In this document: piece by piece, positions 7,755 through 16,405 of the stretch
How positions within the stretch are numbered: the first letter of the stretch is position 1
Layout of the letters: each line of letters starts with the position of its first letter
DNA from: Bin5 sp022821545
GTDB taxonomy: Bacteria > Chloroflexota > Anaerolineae > Caldilineales > Caldilineaceae
Length of the DNA stretch: 64,000 bases
Assembly: GCA_963664085.2 (NCBI GenBank)
Contig: CAXXLO010000002.1
Coordinates: 3,968,001 to 4,032,000 of the forward strand
Reading direction: 5' to 3'
Notes under the pieces: generated by a model
Told to the model about the DNA's origin: nothing
Databases searched by the model: none
Seen by the model: only the letters and a program-made list of their open reading frames with translations
Made by a program: the position numbers and the translations under genes

Positions 7755-8503
7755 GCGGGACCGGAACGAGGAACTGCGGTGGGACAGATTGCGGCGCGCC
7801 GCCGCTGGATGCGAACGCGCTGCACGTTTGGACATGGAACCTGGACGTCGATCGGAGGGGCCTGTCCCGATGTGAAGACGTGTTGTCCGACGATGAATGG
7901 AGGCGGGTCGGGCGCTACGCCTCGCGATTGCCGGCATGCCGCTTCATCGTGCGACGCGGCATGCTGCGACGAGTCATCGGTCGGTACGTGGACCAACAGC
8001 CGCAAAATGTCAGGTTCGAATACAACGCGCACGGCAAGCCCTTCCTCGCCCCTGAATTCGCCGCCGACCTTCAGTTCAACCTCTCCGATTCGGGTGAACT
8101 GGCCGCACTTGCGATCTGTCTGCAACAACCGGTAGGAATTGACATTGAACAGCTGAGACCCCCGCCCACGCCAGTTGCCGGCGGGCTGGAGTCCTACAGT
8201 CTGGCGCCGCGCGAACTGGAGCACTTCGAACGTGTGCCTGAACCTGAACGAAATCTCAGGTTCTTGCGGGCATGGACACGCCGTGAAGCCATTGTTAAGG
8301 CTGAAGGCGTCGGTCTGCAGCTATTGACGGGACAGTTAGAATTGGAGGAGCTTGCCGATCACCAGGAGCCGGCTTGGGAAGAAGGCGGCGTCCACTGCAA
8401 GAGGGGCTTCCACCTTTACTGTCTGACCTTGCCAGACGGATACGTCGGTTCCTCGGCAACCCGCCAGAAGCTGCTCGATATCCGCTACTTTTCGCCCGCT
8501 TGA
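7727..8503 (+). CDS. 4'-phosphopantetheinyl transferase (Sfp-type)
   Basis: Transfers phosphopantetheine from CoA to a serine of acyl or peptidyl carrier proteins. The family signature VGIDIEQLR is followed after about 50 residues by FLRAWTRREAIVKAEG, which corresponds to W-T-x-K-E-A; the lysine is replaced by arginine here. FNLSDSGELAALAI matches the F-N-x-S-H/D motif. The GTG at 7727 was chosen because GGAGG lies 6 bases upstream; it gives 258 residues and a 28-base overlap with the glycosyltransferase gene. An ATG at 7697 is also possible. No carrier protein or polyketide gene is nearby, so it may serve the whole cell. Confidence 0.85.
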   Translation: MERTTCGPIGGTGTRNCGGTDCGAPPLDANALHVWTWNLDVDRRGLSRCEDVLSDDEWRRVGRYASRLPACRFIVRRGMLRRVIGRYVDQQPQNVRFEYNAHGKPFLAPEFAADLQFNLSDSGELAALAICLQQPVGIDIEQLRPPPTPVAGGLESYSLAPRELEHFERVPEPERNLRFLRAWTRREAIVKAEGVGLQLLTGQLELEELADHQEPAWEEGGVHCKRGFHLYCLTLPDGYVGSSATRQKLLDIRYFSPA

Positions 8504-8615
8504 CTTTGCGTCCGGTGGGACAGGCGGTCGGGTAGCGATCGCACCTTTTCGGGTTGCAGGGATATCAAGAGCATACCTACACTCCTGAAGTTGGGATATG
8601 CAAAATGACCTACGG

Positions 8616-8621
8616 TATAAT
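8616..8621 (+). promoter_or_regulatory. candidate -10 box upstream of the 8674 gene
   Basis: A perfect TATAAT lies about 50 bases before the start at 8674. The best -35 partner is TTGGGA at 8591-8596 with a long 19-base spacer, so the promoter as a whole is only moderately convincing. Confidence 0.4.
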
Positions 8622-8673
8622 TACGACTTGGAAGCAGCGTTGCCCAATTCGAGCACAAGAAGGACAAGAACAG

Positions 8674-8964
8674 ATGGCACGACGCAGTCGCAGACGCCGC
8701 CACAGCCCCAGCAAAGCCAACCCTCGAAGCTTCAGTGAACTACGCGCCAATCGTGACCGGGACGAGGAATCAGGCGCAGCGGTTCCGCCTAGCAGTGAGC
8801 CTGGCGCCTCAAGTCAACCCACCCAAGCGGCGCCGGTTCAGTCCGCCAAGAGTCAGGCCGATTGGAACGTAGAGTATGGTCGGGTTTTTTCGGACCTGAA
8901 GCAGCTGTTAATCGTCTCGGCGGCGCTCTTTGTGTTGATGCTTTTGATAGGGCTATTCCTCTAG
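8674..8964 (+). CDS. small basic tail-anchored membrane protein
   Basis: A 96-residue protein of unknown function. It starts MARRSRRRRHSPSK, highly basic, continues through a Ser/Pro/Ala-rich linker, and ends with one hydrophobic helix (about residues 76-95, LLIVSAALFVLMLLIGLFL). This architecture suggests a cytoplasmic basic domain anchored by its C-terminus. The ATG at 8674 follows AAGGACAAGAACAG; an upstream in-frame ATG at 8554 would span the promoter-like TATAAT and is less likely. Confidence 0.6.
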   Translation: MARRSRRRRHSPSKANPRSFSELRANRDRDEESGAAVPPSSEPGASSQPTQAAPVQSAKSQADWNVEYGRVFSDLKQLLIVSAALFVLMLLIGLFL

Positions 8965-9001
8965 CTGCTGCATCCGGACCATTCTCACCGGCAGATCCAG
9001 T

Positions 9002-9679
9002 TCACAAGGCCCCTTGCCGGGAAGGCTGGCTCCACAGAAGGATAACCCTGATTCCCAAGTGAAGAAAGCAACACAGCCAAAAGCTTTGCGTAACGAGGAA
9101 GAGGCTCGAGGTTGCCAAGAGGACCACTGTAGTCAAGAGCCGGTCCGAGAGAGGAACGGGCTGAATGTGGATTCCGGGCAGGGAGATTGCAGCTCCGATC
9201 CATACGGCCCAATAGTGGGGGGATAGCGAAGTAGACGCAAAGATGAGTAGGAAGTCCCACACCGCCGCACGCAGAAAGCACCAATGAAACTCCTGGGCGC
9301 AGCTCTCAAAGAGCGATGGACTCCAGTAGCGGGCAGTGGGTAAGGCGCCGCCAGTATGGCTAGTTTCAGTGTGCAGCCAAATGCGAACCAGAACCAGGAG
9401 GACCAGTAGACCCGCGAGCAAGACCACGCCTACGATGTATCGCGAATCCCATCCTACAATTGTCAGCCCCATTAAGCGGGGAGACAGAGCCCCCAGGATC
9501 AGCCCCAAGTACGGGATATGAATCCAGCGCACAACCCGAACAGGCCGTTCCAGTTCCGGCGCGAACCGTCGAGTGACCAGAGTTGCCGTGCCGGACAACA
9601 CAAAGCTCAGTGCAAGCCAGAGTGCCGCACGCGCCGGACTCGCTGTCAATTGCTCTAATAGCCACGGACCAACCATCAT
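9002..9679 (-). CDS. polytopic membrane protein of unknown function
   Basis: A 225-residue protein with about six to seven hydrophobic helices, starting MMVGPWLLEQLTASPARAALW. It contains the loop RRFAPELERPVRVVRWIHIPYLG and an interior GARYWSPSLFES-like segment. I do not recognise a family; a CPBP/CAAX-type intramembrane protein was considered, but I cannot see the paired-glutamate motif clearly. It is divergent from a two-helix miniprotein at 9705 with only 25 bases between the starts, so the two may share control. Confidence 0.6.
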   Translation of the reverse strand: MMVGPWLLEQLTASPARAALWLALSFVLSGTATLVTRRFAPELERPVRVVRWIHIPYLGLILGALSPRLMGLTIVGWDSRYIVGVVLLAGLLVLLVLVRIWLHTETSHTGGALPTARYWSPSLFESCAQEFHWCFLRAAVWDFLLIFASTSLSPHYWAVWIGAAISLPGIHIQPVPLSDRLLTTVVLLATSSLFLVTQSFWLCCFLHLGIRVILLWSQPSRQGAL

Positions 9680-9704
9680 TGGATATTAGCGAGACCGAAC
9701 TCCC

Positions 9705-9887
9705 GTGACCTTCCGACGAATACTGCTGGTACTCCTCCTGCTCGTCCTTATCGTCCTGATAAAGCCGAAAACGGTCTGGTCAGAGTTCAAGCGAATTCGG
9801 GGTCAGTGGAATACGATCCTGACCCTATTGGTGATCGTCGTCGCCATCTATTTTGCCTACGGCCTGTGGAGGGTCTACGGCGGTTGA
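9705..9887 (+). CDS. two-helix membrane miniprotein
   Basis: A 60-residue protein with a GTG start, made of two hydrophobic helices (about residues 5-20 and 37-55) joined by a basic loop KPKTVWSEFKRIRGQW. No known function. It starts 25 bases from the divergent membrane protein. The regular helix-loop-helix arrangement argues for a real gene, although no strong ribosome binding site is visible. Confidence 0.5.
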   Translation: MTFRRILLVLLLLVLIVLIKPKTVWSEFKRIRGQWNTILTLLVIVVAIYFAYGLWRVYGG

Positions 9888-10000
9888 GGGATACCGCATG
9901 ATCCGGCCGCCGGGTTCAGCCGCCGGAGAGGGGTCGCCTGGAATGCGGCACCGAAATGGGACCAAGGCCGCCGGTCCGCCTACACAGGGAGCCCGTCTTG

Positions 10001-10465
10001 CTACTGCGACACTGACAAAAGCGCGCCGGTTGGACTGTCGGCAGGGGCAACGTTGTAGGAAACCTCAATCAGGTCACCTCGTTCGTCGATGACAAAGTGA
10101 CTCCGATTGATTCCCATGAAGGTGCGTCCGTACATCTTTCGTTCGCCCCAAACGCCGTAGGCTTCGGCTATTGAGTGGTCCTCGTCCACCAACAGAGTAA
10201 AGGGCAGATCGAACTTTGTCCGAAACTTTTCGTGGCTTTCCTGTCCGTCGGGGCTGATGCCGAAGACGACTGCATTCTTCTCCTCAAACTCCGCGTGCAT
10301 GTCACGGAATCCGCAGGATTGCGTTGTACAACCTGGCGTGTCGTCCTTGGGATAAAAGTAAAGTACGACTTTGCGTCCACGATAGTCGGCAAGATTGACT
10401 GTGTCGCCGCTGTCGGTCTGTGCCTCGAAGGTTGGGGCGGGGGAGCCGGTTGTGAGTTCAGTCAT
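10001..10465 (-). CDS. bcp: thioredoxin-dependent peroxiredoxin (Bcp/PrxQ)
   Basis: Reduces hydrogen peroxide and organic hydroperoxides in the cytoplasm. The 154-residue protein has the thioredoxin-like fold with FYPKDDTPGCTTQSC; the peroxidatic cysteine is C46 and the resolving cysteine C51, the i/i+5 spacing of the atypical two-cysteine PrxQ class. GVWGERKMYGRTFMGINRSHFVID is the standard C-terminal half. The ATG at 10465 is preceded by AGGGAGGAAATATA, a good ribosome binding site. It appears to be transcribed alone. Confidence 0.93.
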   Translation of the reverse strand: MTELTTGSPAPTFEAQTDSGDTVNLADYRGRKVVLYFYPKDDTPGCTTQSCGFRDMHAEFEEKNAVVFGISPDGQESHEKFRTKFDLPFTLLVDEDHSIAEAYGVWGERKMYGRTFMGINRSHFVIDERGDLIEVSYNVAPADSPTGALLSVSQ

Positions 10466-10735
10466 TATATTTCCTCCCTAAAGTCTGCTTTCTCAAACTC
10501 CTGGATATTTGGCCTCGCCTCAATAAAGCGGGGGGTGAACGATGTCTCTTTCTAGCTGACGCGGATTCCTTTGCTGCAGTTGGTCAGGCTCGTATTCTAA
10601 CCGATAGAGAGGAAATGCTAAAGACCCGCTCCCGAGGAAACGCAGGGAAATCGGCTGTTTCAGCTTCCTGAAAGAACTATGATACAGTAGAAGTTCAGCA
10701 CAGGACAGTAAAATTCCAAAGGAGCAGCAATCAAA

Positions 10736-11548
10736 ATGTCGCAGATTCGCAACCGCTTGTGGCAGCAGTACCAGAACGCCGCCCAGTCCGTATGGGAACT
10801 GCCGCCCGCGGGTCAAAGCTTCGAGGAAACGGTACCGTCACCACAATCTTCTCCTCTGGAACAGCAGCGTCGGAACCGCACTGTTCTGGTTCACGGATAT
10901 AAGGATGAAGCATCGGTCTTCAGCCCTCTTGCCTCATACCTGTCCGACCTGGGGCTGGAGCCCCATGCGGTAACACTAGCGCCAAGCGATTGCAGCGTTC
11001 CACTGGAAACGCTTGGCCAACAGCTGGCAGATTTCATTGACAGAAGCTTTATTTCGCATCAGAAACTGGACTTTGTCGCGTTCAGTCTTGGCGGCATCGT
11101 AGCACGCTACTATATTCAGCGCTTGGGAGGACTGGCCCGGACCAGTCGCCTGCTAACCGTAGCCGCGCCCCATTACGGCACGTTGATGGCGTTCGCCAGC
11201 AATCTACCCGGAGCCGTACAACTGCGTCCCAACAGTCCATTCCTTCAGGATCTGAATGCCGACGCCGATAGCCTGGCCAGCATACCGTTCGTCTCCATTT
11301 GGAGCCCCTTCGACCTAATGATTCTGCCGCCTCACAGTTCTCGGATGCCCTTTGCTCGAAACCTGGCAGTGTGGACGCTTCGACACCAGGCGCTGATAAC
11401 CAGCCAGCACGGGATGCGAGCAATTGCAGAGCAACTGTTGGCCGAAGGCGAGGGTCTCCCCGATCCTACATTCCCTGATATGGCAGACCGCGCATCATTA
11501 GCGCGGCGGACATCCGGCGAAGGTTTTGAACTGCAACGGCAGAATTAG
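10736..11548 (+). CDS. lipase-like alpha/beta hydrolase
   Basis: A 270-residue esterase/lipase-family protein. The oxyanion strand RTVLVHGYKDEASVF (about 48-62) is followed by the nucleophile elbow AFSLGG with S117, a Y-Y-I-Q-R-L helix and TVAAPHYGT. Candidate acid and base are D193 (SIWSPFDLMILPP) and H217 (RHQALITSQ). The pattern matches the class 2 triacylglycerol-lipase-type family common in Gram-positive-related bacteria. No signal peptide is present, so it is probably cytoplasmic. The ATG follows GGAGCAGCAATCAAA. The gene converges on trpF, and the two overlap by 4 bases at their 3' ends. Confidence 0.82.
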   Translation: MSQIRNRLWQQYQNAAQSVWELPPAGQSFEETVPSPQSSPLEQQRRNRTVLVHGYKDEASVFSPLASYLSDLGLEPHAVTLAPSDCSVPLETLGQQLADFIDRSFISHQKLDFVAFSLGGIVARYYIQRLGGLARTSRLLTVAAPHYGTLMAFASNLPGAVQLRPNSPFLQDLNADADSLASIPFVSIWSPFDLMILPPHSSRMPFARNLAVWTLRHQALITSQHGMRAIAEQLLAEGEGLPDPTFPDMADRASLARRTSGEGFELQRQN

Positions 11549-12198
11549 ACTTCCGCCACCGCCTCCCGAAAGCTGCGCACCAGCCTCTTAACTTTCTCGG
11601 GATCCCGTCGTCCCCGCCGCATCTCCACACCGCTGCACAGGTCAATTCCATAGGGCCGTACCGTTCGGACCGCGTCGGCGACGTTTTCCGGACCGATCCC
11701 GCCTGCCAGAAAAACGGGAATGTCGATCTTCTCTTTCAGCGCAGCAACCGCGGCCCAGTCGCCCACTTTCCCGGTTCCCCCCAGCCGATCAAAGCCCTCG
11801 CTCAGGTCAACAGAGTCCACCAGAAGGGCATCTGCGCCGGCTTCGGCATAGGCCTCGGGCGCGGCCTGCCCGTCCGGCAACGGCAGATGAACAGTCTTCC
11901 AAATCTCACAAGGCAACAGTTCCTTCAACTCCGAAACAAGCGCCGGTCGTTCATGGCAGAGAAGCTGCAAGGCATAAGGGCGCAGGGCCCTGGCTACTTC
12001 CTCGGCAATCGCCGCGCTCGGATTACAGAGCAAGACGACGTTCTTTGTGCCAGAAGCCTCTGCCACCTGCCCGGCCTGATCCAATGTCAGGCTCCGTTCC
12101 GACCAATCCACGCCAACCAACATACCGCAGAAATCTGCTCCACGTGCCAGTCGAGCATCGGCCACGTTCGTCGTGCCGCACAGTTTGAGGACCGTCAT
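11545..12198 (-). CDS. trpF: phosphoribosylanthranilate isomerase family protein (TrpF-like)
   Basis: TIM-barrel enzyme that carries out an Amadori rearrangement of N-(5'-phosphoribosyl)anthranilate in tryptophan synthesis. The catalytic pair is present: C7 in VLKLCGTTN and D128 in ALLVDSVD. Phosphate-binding loops RLGGTGKVGDW, FLAGGIGPENV and LCSGVE are all visible. The ATG at 12198 begins exactly at the conserved first strand; an ATG at 12291 would add 31 unconserved residues. Tryptophan genes usually cluster, yet no other trp gene is nearby. It follows an RFAP-synthase-like gene by 100 bases on the same strand, which raises another possible substrate. Confidence 0.82.
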   Translation of the reverse strand: MTVLKLCGTTNVADARLARGADFCGMLVGVDWSERSLTLDQAGQVAEASGTKNVVLLCNPSAAIAEEVARALRPYALQLLCHERPALVSELKELLPCEIWKTVHLPLPDGQAAPEAYAEAGADALLVDSVDLSEGFDRLGGTGKVGDWAAVAALKEKIDIPVFLAGGIGPENVADAVRTVRPYGIDLCSGVEMRRGRRDPEKVKRLVRSFREAVAEV

Positions 12199-12298
12199 CT
12201 CTCTCGCTCCGCCATCGCCAGACTCCTCACGGAGTGTCTTGCCGTCCCAATCCACTGCCGCAGGCTTGTGACACACTGCGCTTACCGCCATGCAGTCT

Positions 12299-13294
12299 TC
12301 AGGCGTCTCCCGATCCCTTCAGGAACTTGTATCCGGTGTTGTTCGCCCTAGTCAAGATGACCTGGCCCCCGCCGTTGGACGCCAACCACCGTTCAGATTC
12401 GTCGCGAAGAGACGAGAGGTCGTCCCCGAAAGCATAGAGGGTTGGACCCCAGCTGCTCATGCCGACGCCAAAGCCACCGCTTGAACGCAGGAATTCAGCG
12501 CACTCCGAGATTAGAGGACTCTGCGTCTCCGCTTCGATCACCTTGAACCCATAGCGTTGGTAGGCCTCCATTGCAGCCCCGAAGGTAGGCAGGTCCGCTT
12601 CCACAACGGCAGGCAGCATCTGCGACAGAAGAATCCGGCACATCTTCTCCACGTCCGCGGCCGGAACCGGACAGGCTTCCTTAAATAGGTCCCGCTCGCG
12701 GTTTCCGCTTGCGCCTTCCCCCCGGGGAATGACGATCAGTATGTCCCAAGGAGGAAACTCATAGCGCGCCAACAGAGGCGGCGGCGGCACACCGACAGAC
12801 GCTGACGAAGGCGAGAACCCGGACTTGCTTCCCTCGCCCCGCCGAAAACGGTGCCCTCCATCCAATATGAAGCCGCCTTGCTCGATCGCCCCGATGCCAA
12901 TGCCGGAGGTCCCACCCCGCCCGACCAGACCGGCGATTTCGGCTGCAGACGGTCTGAAACCGTGAAGCGCGCATATGGCTATTCCTGCGCCTACAAGCGT
13001 CTGCGAGGCGCTGCCAAGGCCCGAGTGGGGTCGCGCCTTTTCCTTGACGGAAACGGCAACACCAGGCAAGCCATAGTGATCGCAGATAGCACGAATGGCT
13101 GCCTCCAGGCGACTTTCGAATCCCGGATCCAGGGGGCAGTACGCCTCACACTCCGGGTTGCGTTTGACGGAAATGACGGTCCTGGGTTGTTCGAGAGCCA
13201 GGCCGATGCCGCCATCAATTCTGCCCAGACCGCCGTGCAGGTCAAGAAGGCCGAAGTGAAGGCGGGCGGGTGTCTGAATTTCAGTTTCTTGCAT
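12299..13294 (-). CDS. beta-ribofuranosylaminobenzene 5'-phosphate synthase-like GHMP protein
   Basis: A 331-residue member of the GHMP superfamily, closest in character to RFAP synthase (MptG), which joins p-aminobenzoate or 4-hydroxybenzoate to PRPP at the start of tetrahydromethanopterin synthesis. Motifs seen: TPARLHFGLLDLHGGLGR at the N-terminus, HSGLGSASQ (90-98) as the GHMP phosphate loop, VGRGGTSGIGIGAIEQGGFILDGGH and FGVGMSSWGPTLYAF. These are RFAP-synthase rather than sugar-kinase features. The residues after 150 include a Ser/Gly/Pro-rich insertion (EGSKSGFSPSSASVGVPPPP). A TrpF-like gene follows. No other methanopterin gene is in the window. Confidence 0.75.
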   Translation of the reverse strand: MQETEIQTPARLHFGLLDLHGGLGRIDGGIGLALEQPRTVISVKRNPECEAYCPLDPGFESRLEAAIRAICDHYGLPGVAVSVKEKARPHSGLGSASQTLVGAGIAICALHGFRPSAAEIAGLVGRGGTSGIGIGAIEQGGFILDGGHRFRRGEGSKSGFSPSSASVGVPPPPLLARYEFPPWDILIVIPRGEGASGNRERDLFKEACPVPAADVEKMCRILLSQMLPAVVEADLPTFGAAMEAYQRYGFKVIEAETQSPLISECAEFLRSSGGFGVGMSSWGPTLYAFGDDLSSLRDESERWLASNGGGQVILTRANNTGYKFLKGSGDA

Positions 13295-13355
13295 AGTAGT
13301 TGTTCTTCAGAGGGTACGGTTCATCTGAGTTTCGGACGTTTTCCCGGCAAAATGG

Positions 13356-13413
13356 GCTGTTCCGCTTGCGGACATTCTCAGGCCGAAGCGGCTTCCCGAA
13401 AGTTGAAACAGCC
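13356..13413 (-). other. inverted-repeat structure upstream of the RFAP-like gene
   Basis: Paired arms GGCTGTT (13355-13361) with AACAGCC (13407-13413), and CCGCTT (13362-13367) with AAGCGG (13386-13391), could form one long helix with a 15-base bulge. It lies between the FtsX-type gene's stop and the RFAP-like start at 13294. It has no U-tract, so it looks like a processing or attenuation structure rather than a simple terminator. Confidence 0.35.
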
Positions 13414-13414
13414 G

Positions 13415-16384
13415 TCAGACCGTCTCACCCAATTTGATGGCCTGCGTAACTTGCGCTCGCATCAGTGAAATTGTCAGTAAAGCCGTGGAGCAGATGTAAA
13501 GAATCCCCAGTATCAGGTAGACCTGGTAAACGCGGGGCCAGGCGATCTGCGGGGACAGAGGCAGAAGCGTCGGCATGGGGTCTATGCCGGTCTGCAGAAG
13601 GGGAATGAAAACGCCGCTTGTCCAGATGCCGATCCCCGTACCCACAGTCAGACCAAAGAGGAGCAGGACGGTCAGCTCCCATCCCATAAGCGAAATGACC
13701 TCCTGGGGCGTGAACCCGAGGGCGCGCAAGACACCAGTCTCGATTGCCCGCTCACGGAACGACGACACGGTGAAAAGGGCAAAGCCCAGAATGGTCAGCA
13801 ACGTGCAGGCAACGAAGCCGATAGAGAGCAGGCCAACGACACCCTGGAATTCGGGTCGGCGCAGCGCCTGCAAAACCAAGGGGCCAGGCGCTTCCCAACC
13901 CAGTATACGAAAGCCCTTGTCTTTCAACTCCCGTTCGATCAGCAGGTAATCCGGATCGGGATCGGTCCTCAACCAGACATCGAAGGGAAACTGCCCTCCC
14001 GCGTTCGCGAATACGTAATCCAGGTTGCCCACAATGGCAGGCCCTTGTTCAGGTTCCCAGGATGGAAACCTATCGAAGCTGCCGACGATCTGGAAGTCGA
14101 TCGGGGTCTCCACCCACGTCAGCTCCTTCCGCTGCTCGGGGATCGACACTACGACTCGCAGACTGTCTCCCTGTTTGAGAGCCATCCGACGCAAGAAGCT
14201 GTTGGGGACCAGAACGCCGTCCGGCGCGAGCGCCAAGGCATTCATCAGCGAACCCAGGCTGCTGCGCGCAAAGTCAGTTCGCCAGAAGACGACTTCGGGA
14301 AAGTCTGTCCGGTCAATCCCCATGAAGCGGCCTTCCTGTTTCCACTGCCCTACCTCGGCGAGCGCTTTGTATCTCCCAACTCTTGCAACAGCCTGCACAC
14401 CTGGGGCATTTCGGTGTTCAGCGAGAGGCAGAAAGGACCACGAAGTGTATCCTTGCGCGGACGTCGATTCCTGCTGAATGTCTTCTGAATCGGCATTTTC
14501 GGCGTTGCTTGCGGAGGAGAGCCCCAGGGGATCGATCTCTATGCTTTCTCCCACTTCCGTCAATCGCATATCGGCCCCGAAGCGGTAACGGATTTCGGCA
14601 ACAATCTGCCTGCTCATCGACTGGGCCAGCGAAGCCGTGAACACTGCCAAGCTGAGCGTCAGAACGAGAAGCAGCAGGGGGATGCGGTAGCTGCCCGTTG
14701 AACGGGCCAGCCGGCGCACTGCGAGCAGCAGCCCCAGTCCTTCCAGCCGCCTGGAGATCCAGGATATCGTCAGCATGAGGGGCGTCAGAAAGCGCACACC
14801 CAACAGCGCGAATCCAAGCAGCCAGAGAACCGGAGTGATAAAGAGCAGAGGATCGAGCACCGGCCCGACGGCCTCAGCGTCGTCCGTTCCCAGCGATACG
14901 AGGCCGCCCTCGCTGCGGAGCCTGTACATGCCGTAGCCGGCAGCCAGGAAGATGAGCAGGTCGAGGCCCAGGCCGTGCCGCCATTTCCAGCGGCCGCGGG
15001 CGCGCTCTCGCCGGTAGGAGGCCAGCGTGTGGCGGGTCGCGCCCAATGTAGGTACCAGGATGAAGAGAAGCGCCAACCCGACCGTTAGAAGGGCGATGCG
15101 CTCGACCGACGGGGTGATCGTCATGGGAGATGAGGACGCTCCGCCGAATTCAAGAAATCCTTGCGTCCTGTCGATAACCTGGGCTACTCTGCTGCCGACC
15201 GGCACGCCGCCGACCCAGGCGATCCCGCCCATTACCAGCGCCTCCAACACGACCATGACGGCAATCTGGCTAGCCGACGCGCCGCGACTGCGCAACAGTG
15301 AAATCTCCGCTCGCCGCCTCTCCACGTATACGCCGGACACAAGCCAGAGATAGGCCGCGATCGAACCGAAAATCGGCAGCGCGATGACAAACAGGGATTG
15401 CGTCATTGCCTGGGCAGCCCGCTGATACCGTTGCAGTCCGGAGCTGCTGGGCGCAACAAGCAGAGATGTACCGGTTAGTAAGGCGGCCGCCCGCTGCTCG
15501 ACTCGCCGCAGCCTCTCCAGAAACGCGCCGGCCTCTCTGACTTCAAACTGTTCGCCGTCGAGGACCATGTACCAGGCGCCGACTGCAATCTCTCCTTTCA
15601 GGTAGGCGCCTATCCGCCTGGAGAAAGTCTCCTCCGACACAAGCAACTGACTTCTGATGAGGGCGAAAGGGTTATAGAACCAGTACTCATCGCGCCGGTC
15701 CGCCATCTGCCAGACGCCCACGACCAGGAAGGGGATCTGGTCTGGGAGATCTTCGGAGTCGGCGCTCACTTTCGATAGGGCGACGAATGTCTCGCCGACC
15801 TGCCAGCCCATCTTTTCGGCCAGACTGACGTTAATGATGACCTCGACAGGATCAGTGCGGCTCGAAAACAGACCCCCGCCTGCAGGGAACCGGCCTTCCA
15901 GTATTGTTATCTTCCGTTCGAGGTCACTCTGAAAGGCGAAACTCAGATCTGCGGTGGGAGAGTGCGCAATCGCTCTTGTCTCTGAGTCCTGGGGAAAAAT
16001 GGAGAATGGCACTGTCTGGAAGAAACGGACGTCTACGATGCGGGGCAGCCCCAAATCGCCTGCCGCCTGTTTCGTCAGGAAACTGTCTACAGACCGAAGT
16101 TCATCCCATTCGGCGTAGCCATGTTTGGCTCCGAGATAGTGAAACATGAATGAGAAGGGAGGGTAGTTCTTGGTTTTTTCGTGTAATTCTTTGCGCAACA
16201 GACGGACATATACGGCGTTGCTGTATGTGGGAATGCTGGTGGTGAAGGCGACGGCGGCCAAGAGCCCTATTGAGATTGCCGCTGCCAGCCAGGCTTCGGC
16301 TTTCAGTCGCTTGGCGGCCAGCAGAACGGGACTGAGAGCAGGGCCGATTCGCCTGGAGAAGTTTGCCCACATTCGCCTCAACAT
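13415..16384 (-). CDS. large FtsX/MacB-type ABC permease
   Basis: A 989-residue membrane protein. An N-terminal helix (about 30-48) precedes a large extracytoplasmic region. Two FtsX-type membrane units follow: the first begins around QSLFVIALPIFGSIAAYLWL with the RRRAEISLLRSRGAS coupling segment, and the second is C-terminal with FRERAIETGVLRALGFTPQEV, the typical coupling helix. Such permeases normally work with a separate LolD/MacB-type ATPase to move lipids, lipoproteins or peptides. No such ATPase is nearby; instead the gene starts 21 bases after a sugar-type ATPase gene on the same strand. Substrate unknown. Confidence 0.85.
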   Translation of the reverse strand: MLRRMWANFSRRIGPALSPVLLAAKRLKAEAWLAAAISIGLLAAVAFTTSIPTYSNAVYVRLLRKELHEKTKNYPPFSFMFHYLGAKHGYAEWDELRSVDSFLTKQAAGDLGLPRIVDVRFFQTVPFSIFPQDSETRAIAHSPTADLSFAFQSDLERKITILEGRFPAGGGLFSSRTDPVEVIINVSLAEKMGWQVGETFVALSKVSADSEDLPDQIPFLVVGVWQMADRRDEYWFYNPFALIRSQLLVSEETFSRRIGAYLKGEIAVGAWYMVLDGEQFEVREAGAFLERLRRVEQRAAALLTGTSLLVAPSSSGLQRYQRAAQAMTQSLFVIALPIFGSIAAYLWLVSGVYVERRRAEISLLRSRGASASQIAVMVVLEALVMGGIAWVGGVPVGSRVAQVIDRTQGFLEFGGASSSPMTITPSVERIALLTVGLALLFILVPTLGATRHTLASYRRERARGRWKWRHGLGLDLLIFLAAGYGMYRLRSEGGLVSLGTDDAEAVGPVLDPLLFITPVLWLLGFALLGVRFLTPLMLTISWISRRLEGLGLLLAVRRLARSTGSYRIPLLLLVLTLSLAVFTASLAQSMSRQIVAEIRYRFGADMRLTEVGESIEIDPLGLSSASNAENADSEDIQQESTSAQGYTSWSFLPLAEHRNAPGVQAVARVGRYKALAEVGQWKQEGRFMGIDRTDFPEVVFWRTDFARSSLGSLMNALALAPDGVLVPNSFLRRMALKQGDSLRVVVSIPEQRKELTWVETPIDFQIVGSFDRFPSWEPEQGPAIVGNLDYVFANAGGQFPFDVWLRTDPDPDYLLIERELKDKGFRILGWEAPGPLVLQALRRPEFQGVVGLLSIGFVACTLLTILGFALFTVSSFRERAIETGVLRALGFTPQEVISLMGWELTVLLLFGLTVGTGIGIWTSGVFIPLLQTGIDPMPTLLPLSPQIAWPRVYQVYLILGILYICSTALLTISLMRAQVTQAIKLGETV

Positions 16385-16405
16385 GGCCGCCTCGAAGCCT
16401 ACATG

